DNA of 64,000 nucleotides from Ralstonia sp. RRA. GTDB taxonomy: Bacteria; Pseudomonadota; Gammaproteobacteria; Burkholderiales; Burkholderiaceae. The stretch covers positions 682,001 to 746,000 of the forward strand of contig NZ_CP146092.1 in the NCBI RefSeq assembly GCF_037023145.1, in the 5' to 3' direction. Made by a program: the position numbers and the translations under genes. The notes beneath the pieces were generated by a model. It saw only the letters and a program-made list of their open reading frames with translations, made no database searches and had not been told where the DNA came from. Positions 58,109 to 64,000 of this stretch are shown piece by piece (position 1 is the stretch's first letter; every line of letters begins with the position of its first letter).

Positions 58109-60414
58109 GGCATGGCCGCGCGTGCGTGAGCGAGGGCCGTCAGGCGTGTCCGCACAACCGGGGTTTGCAGCAGCGCAACGGCAGACCCGGGCAGCCGGCG
58201 GCGCCAGTTCGGATGGGTGTCGATGGTGCTCGGCAGGTTGGGTTGCTCGACCAGCCCCAGCAGGTCTTCCAGCGGCGTCAGTGCAAGCGGTGTGGGCGCG
58301 GCACCCGTAAAGGCCGTGGCCGCAGTGGCAAAGGCCTGTGCGGTCGCTTGCAGGATGGCATCGGCCTGGGCTGCGGTGGCGCTGCGCACCTGCTCCAGTG
58401 CAGTCTGCAGCGGTGCTGTGTCGATGGTCGGTACGCCACCCGCGGCCAGTACGTATCGGTTGTGCTCAACAAAGGCCTTGATCAGTGCTGTGCGATCGGC
58501 CATGCGCTGCACGTGCGCCTGGCTCAGGCTCATGCCGACGGGCAGCAGGCCCAGCTTCCCCTGCCAATGCAGGTCATTGCCAATCCACCAGCCAACCAGC
58601 GTGGGCAGATCGTGCGTGCTGGTCATGGCCACGGAGGCCGGTGTCCACGTATGCGGCGGGCGGAACGGCGCATGCTCCTGCGCGTAGTCGCGCTCAAACC
58701 AGAGAATGCGCATGCCCAGCAGGCCATCGTTGGCCAGCTGATCACGCAGGCCGGCCGGTACGGTGCCGAGGTCCTCACCGATGACGATGCAGCGGTTGCG
58801 CCAGGACTCCAGCGCCACGAGCCGCAGCAGGTCTTGCAGTGGATAGCGCAGGTACACACCGTCGAGCGGGCGCGCCCCTTCGGGGATCACCCACAGCCGC
58901 ATGAGGCCGAGCACGTGGTCGATGCGGATGCCGCCCGGTATGGCCATCACCGCACGCAGCATCTCGATGAAAGCCGCAAAGCCCTGGGTGCGCATCGCCC
59001 GCGGGTTGAAGGTGGTCAGGCCCCAGTTTTGGCCCTGTGCGTTGAATACGTCGGGCGGCGCGCCCACCGTTAGCCCGATCAGTAGCGCTTGCTGCTGCGC
59101 CCATGCGTGACTGCCGGCGCTGTCGGTACCCACGGCCAGATCGGCGATTAACCCAACGGCCATGCCGGCGTCTTTGGCAGCACGTTGCGCGTGGGCGAGC
59201 TGGTGTGCTGCCGCCCATTGCAGGAAGAGGTGGAAGTCGACCTCTTCCTGATGTTCCCGTGCAAAGGCCTGCACAGCCATACCTGCCGGGTCTTGGTATT
59301 GCGCGGGCCATTCTTGCCAGTGCGCAGCCCTTTTACCGCTGGCGTGCAGATGGGAGTGCAGCGCCTCAAAGCGTGCGTGATCGAGCAGCGCGCGGCCAGC
59401 TGCCGCGCAGTGTGCATGACATGCATTGCGCAGCCGGTGGGCGGTGTCATCGGTGCCCTGCAGCATCCGACGGTGCAGTGCGCGCAGTACCGTCAACCGG
59501 GCGGCGCCGCTGGCTTGCCAGTCGATCAGGGTGGCGGCTTCCAGGCGTGCGTAGTCGTCTACCAGCCCGTGGTCGATCACGGCTTGGCGCACGACCTCGG
59601 TGCCGAACAGCGCGGCGGGGTCAATCAGCCACGCGTTCAGGAACAGCCGGCTGGACGGTGAGTACGGTGAATATCGATGTGCCTCGGCGCTAAACATGGC
59701 GTGCACAGGGCTTAGCGCCAGCGCGTCGGCGCCGTGCTGCGCAAGCTGCTGCGCCAGTTCGGCGGCGGCGGTGTAGTCGCCCAGGCCAGCGCTGCAAGCG
59801 GCCTGTTCGCTGCCGTGCGGCGGGCCGTGGCGCAACCCATAGAGCTGTGCCGAGCCGCCCCACAGGCGTGCGTCGGTCGGCCGATCCCGTTCGCGCAACG
59901 CGTCAGCTACGCCGTAGCAGCGCGATGGCGCTATGGCCAATGTTGCTTCAATGACGGTGCCGGGGCCGGCATGAATGTGCAGGTGGTGATACCCGGGCAC
60001 ATCCACCGGGGGCAGGCGTAGTTGCAGGCTATGCTGATCGGCATGAACTTGGATTCGGCCGGCGGTGCCGCCACCGTGTTCGAACTCAATGCGGTAAGCC
60101 TGACCGTCAAGCAGCGTGGCTTGCGGCGCCATGGTGTCCAGCGCGATGGGTCGTCCAGCCACGCCGGTGACCAGTTTGGGGACGGCAGCGTCTTTGGCCT
60201 CGGCGCGCAGGTGGTCCCGGCTTTGCGAAACCTCCGCCGATGTATCGGCCGGCAGGCCCAGCGCATTCAATACGGTACGCAGCACGTCGTCGGCTACGTG
60301 CATGGGGTGGCCGGAGGCGTCTTCCCAATCGACCAGCAGGCCGGCATCAGACGCCAGTTGGTGAAGCGCTGAACGGGGAATGCTGGGGCGTGGCGGGTGG
60401 CTGCGTTCGTTCAT
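58105..60414 (-). CDS. malQ: 4-alpha-glucanotransferase (amylomaltase)
   Basis: The 769-residue enzyme has an N-terminal bacterial MalQ extension (about residues 1-150). The GH77 catalytic domain has GIRIDHVLGLMRLWVIPEG (nucleophile Asp), IGEDLGTVP (acid/base Glu) and STHDLPTLVGWW. It transfers maltosyl segments between glucans and feeds TreY/TreZ with suitable chain lengths. The ATG at 60414 is preferred to a TTG at 60459, which would overlap treZ. It lies 13 bp after treZ and is coupled to treY by ATGA. Confidence 0.95.
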   Translation of the reverse strand: MNERSHPPRPSIPRSALHQLASDAGLLVDWEDASGHPMHVADDVLRTVLNALGLPADTSAEVSQSRDHLRAEAKDAAVPKLVTGVAGRPIALDTMAPQATLLDGQAYRIEFEHGGGTAGRIQVHADQHSLQLRLPPVDVPGYHHLHIHAGPGTVIEATLAIAPSRCYGVADALRERDRPTDARLWGGSAQLYGLRHGPPHGSEQAACSAGLGDYTAAAELAQQLAQHGADALALSPVHAMFSAEAHRYSPYSPSSRLFLNAWLIDPAALFGTEVVRQAVIDHGLVDDYARLEAATLIDWQASGAARLTVLRALHRRMLQGTDDTAHRLRNACHAHCAAAGRALLDHARFEALHSHLHASGKRAAHWQEWPAQYQDPAGMAVQAFAREHQEEVDFHLFLQWAAAHQLAHAQRAAKDAGMAVGLIADLAVGTDSAGSHAWAQQQALLIGLTVGAPPDVFNAQGQNWGLTTFNPRAMRTQGFAAFIEMLRAVMAIPGGIRIDHVLGLMRLWVIPEGARPLDGVYLRYPLQDLLRLVALESWRNRCIVIGEDLGTVPAGLRDQLANDGLLGMRILWFERDYAQEHAPFRPPHTWTPASVAMTSTHDLPTLVGWWIGNDLHWQGKLGLLPVGMSLSQAHVQRMADRTALIKAFVEHNRYVLAAGGVPTIDTAPLQTALEQVRSATAAQADAILQATAQAFATAATAFTGAAPTPLALTPLEDLLGLVEQPNLPSTIDTHPNWRRRLPGSAVALLQTPVVRTRLTALAHARAAMP

Positions 60415-60427
60415 GGCCGATGTGTGC

Positions 60428-62251
60428 CTACATGGGGGATGGCGTGTGCAGCAGGGCAACGCACGCCCGTGCCGGCATGTGGTGCGCCGCGAGTGCGGTT
60501 GCCACGCCTTCGCGCGATTCGTACAGCAGATCGGCGGGGTCGCCCGCGAGCGCGGTAGGTAAGGCCACCGGCTGCGCCCCCAGGTTGAGCACCAAGGTCA
60601 GGATGCAGCCGTCATTGAGACGCCAGCGCGCCAGCGCACCGGCGCTGCCGAGCGGCAGGGCATCGAGCGCGCGGGCGCCGGCCAGGCGCGGCACGATGTG
60701 CGTGTGGCGCAGGGCCAGCAAGGCATGTGTGCGGCTGAGCCAGCCGAGTTGCTCGGGGTCGGCCAAGCTGGCCTCACCCGGCCATGAGGCCAGGTAGGTG
60801 TGCTCGTCGTTTGGGTCGGGGATGCGCTCACGCTGGCGCGGATCGGCGAACGCCGTGAACTTTGCAAACTCGCGCCTGCGCCCTTCGCGCACCGCGTCTG
60901 CCAGCGTGCCGCGGTGGCTGGTGAAGTACAGGAAGGGACACCGGGCACCCCATTCCTCACCCATGAACAGCATCGGAATCTGCGGGCTTAACAGCAGCAG
61001 CGCATGGGCTGCGCGTAGCGCATCCGGGTGCGCAAGCTGCGTCAGCCGTTCGCCCATGGCGCGGTTGCCGATCTGGTCGTGGTTCTGCAGGAACAGCACG
61101 AAGGAGGTCGGCGGCAGATGCGCGCTGGGCTCGCCGCGCGGGGCGTTATCGTGAATGGGCGACGCTTCGCCCTGGTAGCAGAAGCCGTCCTGCAGCACAC
61201 GTGCCAGACGCCGCGCGGGGCTGTCGGCATAGGCAGCGTAGTAGGCCTCGTGTTCTCCGGTCAGCAGCACGTGCAGCACGTTATGGCCGTCATCATTCCA
61301 CTGGGCCGCGAAGGGGCCCGCGTCGCCCAACAGCGTGGCGGTGTTCTGTTCGTTTTCAAGCACAAGGTGAACGTGTCGGCCGGGCTCTACCGCCAAGCGC
61401 ACGCGCGCTGCCAGTTCGCCCAGCCAGTCGCGCTCCGTGATGGCGTGCACGGCGTCGAGCCGCAGGCCATCGAAGCGATACTCCATCAGCCACATCAGCG
61501 CGTTCTGGATAAAGAACTCGCGCACCTCCGGCACACGAAAGTCGATGGCGGCGCCCCAAGGCGTATGCACATCGTCGCGAAAGAAGCGGCGCGCGTAATG
61601 GTGCAGGTAGTTGCCGTCCGGCCCGAAGTGGTTGTAGACCACGTCCAGGAAGACCATGATGCCGAGCCCGTGCGCGGTGTCGATCAGCGCCTTGAGGTCG
61701 TCTGGGCTGCCATAGCTGGCTTCGGGCGAGAAGGGCAGCACGCCGTCGTAGCCCCAGTTACGTGCGCCTGGAAACTCCGCGACCGGCATGAGTTCGACAG
61801 CCGTGATACCCAGACGTGCCAGTTCGGGCAGTCGTGCGCGTACACCGTTAAACCCCCCCAGCGCGCCGACATGCAATTCATAGAGCACCGTCTCGTGCCA
61901 GGGCCGCCCGCGCCACTCCGGGTGGCGCCAGTAGTAGCGGGCGGCGTCGATGACGATGCTGGACCCGGCCAGATCCTGCCATTGCGCGCGTGCGGCGGGA
62001 TCCGGTACCGACAGGGTGACGCCCTCGCCGTCGACGATGCGGTAGCGATAGCCTGCGCTGGCGCCGATAGGGGCAACGGCTGCATACCAGCCGTCGGGCT
62101 CGGTGCTCATGCGTACGGTGTCGCCGTTATCGAATTCGACCCATGCTTTGGCAGCGTCCGGTGCCCACAGGCGAAAGCGCGTTGTGCCATTTGCCAGCAC
62201 GGCGGCCCCAAAGGGCATGTCATGCACGAACCGGTTGGCGAGTACGGTCAT
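60428..62251 (-). CDS. treZ: malto-oligosyltrehalose trehalohydrolase
   Basis: The 607-residue GH13 enzyme releases trehalose from maltooligosyltrehalose. It has an N-terminal CBM48-like domain (TTRFRLWAPDAAKAWVEF). The barrel follows, with ELHVGALGGFNGVR, DVVYNHFGPDGNY, the nucleophile Asp in GLRLDAVHAI, the acid/base Glu in LENEQN and LQNHDQIGNRAMGER. It overlaps glgX by ATGA (62248-62251). It works with treY as the TreYZ pathway. Confidence 0.95.
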   Translation of the reverse strand: MTVLANRFVHDMPFGAAVLANGTTRFRLWAPDAAKAWVEFDNGDTVRMSTEPDGWYAAVAPIGASAGYRYRIVDGEGVTLSVPDPAARAQWQDLAGSSIVIDAARYYWRHPEWRGRPWHETVLYELHVGALGGFNGVRARLPELARLGITAVELMPVAEFPGARNWGYDGVLPFSPEASYGSPDDLKALIDTAHGLGIMVFLDVVYNHFGPDGNYLHHYARRFFRDDVHTPWGAAIDFRVPEVREFFIQNALMWLMEYRFDGLRLDAVHAITERDWLGELAARVRLAVEPGRHVHLVLENEQNTATLLGDAGPFAAQWNDDGHNVLHVLLTGEHEAYYAAYADSPARRLARVLQDGFCYQGEASPIHDNAPRGEPSAHLPPTSFVLFLQNHDQIGNRAMGERLTQLAHPDALRAAHALLLLSPQIPMLFMGEEWGARCPFLYFTSHRGTLADAVREGRRREFAKFTAFADPRQRERIPDPNDEHTYLASWPGEASLADPEQLGWLSRTHALLALRHTHIVPRLAGARALDALPLGSAGALARWRLNDGCILTLVLNLGAQPVALPTALAGDPADLLYESREGVATALAAHHMPARACVALLHTPSPM

Positions 62252-64000
62252 GGTGTCAGGTCTCCATTGCTGGCGGTGGGGGCGATGTGGTCCGGATCCC
62301 TCGGTGTCGCATCCGGCGTGCCGGCAGGCGTTTGCGCCGGATGCGTGATCGTTTCATGGCGGGCTTCAGCGTCGGGCTGCCCGGCAATCTGCGCGATGGC
62401 TGCGAGTTGCGTGGCGAGCAGCAGCGCTACGCTGCGCCCGGCCACCTTCAACGTGCCGCCGGTGAACGGCCGTGCATCGTTCTCGGGGGCTGCGCTGTCG
62501 ACGGCCAGCAACCAGTCCATGGCCGGCTCCGGCAGCGTGAAGGTGAGGTCGGCGGCGGCACCGTTGACGAGCAGCAGTGCCACATGCGGGCGGGTCCCAC
62601 CATCAACGTGCTCGATGCAGGCACGGCGCAGCATCAGTGCGCGCGCTTCACCGTCGTTCCAGGCATCGGGCGAGAGCTCCTGGCCGCGCTCGTCAAACCA
62701 GGCGATGTCTGGCACGCCGGGCAGGATTTCAGTGTTGCCATGCACATAGTGCGGCCAGTGCAGCGCGGCGCTTGCTTTGCGCAGCGCGATCAATCGTGCG
62801 GTGAAGCGCGCCAGCGCCTGACCCGCATCCGTTTGCAGCAGCGACCAATCGAGCCACGACACTGCGTTGTCCTGGCAGTACGCGTTGTTGTTGCCACCTT
62901 GCGTTCGGCCAAACTCATCGCCTGCCAGCAGCATCGGTGTGCCGTTGGAAAAGAGCACCGTTGCCAACTGCGCGCGCATCACGCGTTCACGCAGCGTGCA
63001 GATGGCTGGATCGTCCGTCGGGCCTTCCACCCCCCAGTTGGCGCTGCAATTGTCATTGTGGCCGTCGCGGTTGTCCTCGCCGTTGGCCTCGTTGTGCTTG
63101 CTGCCGTAAGTGACGAGATCGCGCAGCGTAAAGCCGTCGTGCGAGGCAGCGTAGTTGATTGACGCCCAGGGCCGGCGATGTCGGCGGTCGAACAGATCGC
63201 CGCTGCCGGTGAGGCGGGCAGCCAGGTCCGGGCGCTGGCCGGAGTCTCCGCGCCAGAAGCGACGCACGCCGTCGCGAAAGCGGTCGTTCCATTCGGCAAA
63301 TCCGGGCGGATGATTGCCGACCTGATAGCCGTCGGGGCCAACGTCCCATGGTTCGGCGATGAGCTTGACGGTGCTGAGCAAGGGGTCCTGGCGCACCGCA
63401 TCGAAGAAGCCGGAACCGGTGTCGAAGCCGCCGTCTTCACGGCCCAGCGTGACGCCGAGGTCGAAGCGGAAGCCGTCGATATGGAATGCACTGACCCAGT
63501 AGCGCAGCGAGTCCATCACCATCTGCAGCACACGCGGATGCGACAGGTTGAGCGTGTTGCCGCAGCCGGTGTCGTTGATGTAGTAGCGTTCCTGACCGGG
63601 CACGAGGCGGTAATAGCTGGCGTTGTCCAGGCCGCGAAACGACAGCGTCGGCCCCAGTTCATTGCCCTCGCAGGTGTGGTTGTAGACCACGTCAAGAAAC
63701 ACCTCGATGCCGGCGGCATGCAGCCGCCGGATCGCCACTTTCAGTTCGTGCAGCGACGGCGCCGACAGGTACGAAGGCTCTGGCGCAAAGAAGCACAGCG
63801 TGTTGTAGCCCCAGTAGTTGCGCAGGCCGCGCTCGATCAGGAACTGATCGTGCAGGAATGCATGGATGGGCAGCAGCTCCACGGCCGTGATGCCCAGCTT
63901 CTGAAGATGCTCGATCAGTGCAGCATCCCCCAGCGCTTGAAACGTGCCGCGCTCGGGCGGCAGCAGGTCGTCGCGCAGCATCGACAGGCCCCGCAAGTGG
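62248..64000 (-). CDS. glgX: glycogen debranching enzyme, N-terminus cut by the window edge
   Basis: The visible 583 residues are the catalytic and C-terminal domains of a GH13 debranching enzyme. Motifs are GITAVELLPIHAF, DVVYNHTCEGNELGP, DGFRFDLGVTLG (nucleophile), AEPWDVGPDGYQVG (acid/base) and INYAASHDGFTLRD. The family is about 700 residues, so the N-terminal CBM48 part lies beyond 64000. The frame continues through the last base (HLRGLSM), confirming truncation. It removes alpha-1,6 branches to supply linear glucan for treY, treZ and malQ downstream. It overlaps treZ by 4 bp. Confidence 0.93.
   Translation of the reverse strand, partial: HLRGLSMLRDDLLPPERGTFQALGDAALIEHLQKLGITAVELLPIHAFLHDQFLIERGLRNYWGYNTLCFFAPEPSYLSAPSLHELKVAIRRLHAAGIEVFLDVVYNHTCEGNELGPTLSFRGLDNASYYRLVPGQERYYINDTGCGNTLNLSHPRVLQMVMDSLRYWVSAFHIDGFRFDLGVTLGREDGGFDTGSGFFDAVRQDPLLSTVKLIAEPWDVGPDGYQVGNHPPGFAEWNDRFRDGVRRFWRGDSGQRPDLAARLTGSGDLFDRRHRRPWASINYAASHDGFTLRDLVTYGSKHNEANGEDNRDGHNDNCSANWGVEGPTDDPAICTLRERVMRAQLATVLFSNGTPMLLAGDEFGRTQGGNNNAYCQDNAVSWLDWSLLQTDAGQALARFTARLIALRKASAALHWPHYVHGNTEILPGVPDIAWFDERGQELSPDAWNDGEARALMLRRACIEHVDGGTRPHVALLLVNGAAADLTFTLPEPAMDWLLAVDSAAPENDARPFTGGTLKVAGRSVALLLATQLAAIAQIAGQPDAEARHETITHPAQTPAGTPDATPRDPDHIAPTASNGDLTP

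Noticed and set aside
61028..62749. 573-codon plus-strand open frame antisense to treZ and glgX
   Set aside because: Both genes on the minus strand have strong catalytic motifs; the opposite frame has none.
1..64000. tRNA, rRNA, CRISPR arrays, transposases or phage genes
   Set aside because: I looked for their characteristic sequence patterns and found none that could be supported.

Overview
The window is a GC-rich, gene-dense stretch typical of a Burkholderiaceae beta-proteobacterium, most likely Ralstonia or a close relative. This rests on codon and GC style, the copper-handling set, the many LysR/AraC regulators, and the TreY-TreZ-MalQ-GlgX block. The genus is an inference from gene content. 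No rRNA, tRNA, CRISPR array, transposase or phage gene was recognised. Both ends cut genes: a hypothetical CDS on the left and glgX on the right.

Region 1 (1-10.3 kb) has an unusual concentration of DJ-1/PfpI-superfamily genes: two GlxA-type AraC regulators, an isonitrile-hydratase-like enzyme, a small DJ-1 protein and a DJ-1-like lipoprotein. Between them lie mtnN, an LprI-like protein, a MocR regulator, a cytochrome c, a DUF1697 protein and a glycine-zipper protein. Both GlxA regulators have the same 35-bp operator-like element (TGGCAG-N23-CTGCCA) just upstream, each shared with a divergent DJ-1-family gene. Region 2 (10.4-19 kb) is metabolic and regulatory: a flavin disulfide reductase, an SDR without its catalytic Tyr, LysR, RidA, CcdA, an OmpR/EnvZ-type two-component pair and a ChaA-type antiporter. 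Region 3 (18.8-31 kb) holds two secreted glycoside-hydrolase-like proteins around a hydroxyacid dehydrogenase, an ArsN2-like acetyltransferase, a MerR regulator with a SoxR-like box, a LysE exporter, a LysR/quinone reductase pair, TauE, an alpha/beta hydrolase and an isochorismatase-like hydrolase. It ends in an intergenic segment with a long inverted repeat and two facing DnaA-box sequences.

Region 4 (31-35.7 kb) is a periplasmic copper cluster: Cys/His-rich proteins, a TolC-type lipoprotein, a Tat-exported multicopper oxidase, a cupredoxin and a CusF homologue. It has no RND pump or adaptor. Region 5 (36-46.3 kb) has a low-GC GT90 glycosyltransferase, a phytanoyl-CoA dioxygenase-like protein, a Tat-exported carotenoid oxygenase, an M20 peptidase, AMP nucleosidase and an amino-acid ABC importer lacking its ATPase.

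Region 6 (46.6-52.8 kb) is the most intriguing. A 7TM-GGDEF protein is followed by two paralogous 7TM sensor kinases whose catalytic cores resemble the CqsS/PhcS/LqsS quorum-sensing kinases. They flank a divergent hotdog thioesterase, and a methyltransferase lies upstream of the second kinase. This may be an undescribed sensing system. Region 7 (52.9-64 kb) has an exported amidohydrolase with an MFS transporter, then a translationally coupled glgX-treZ-malQ-treY operon that turns alpha-glucan into trehalose.
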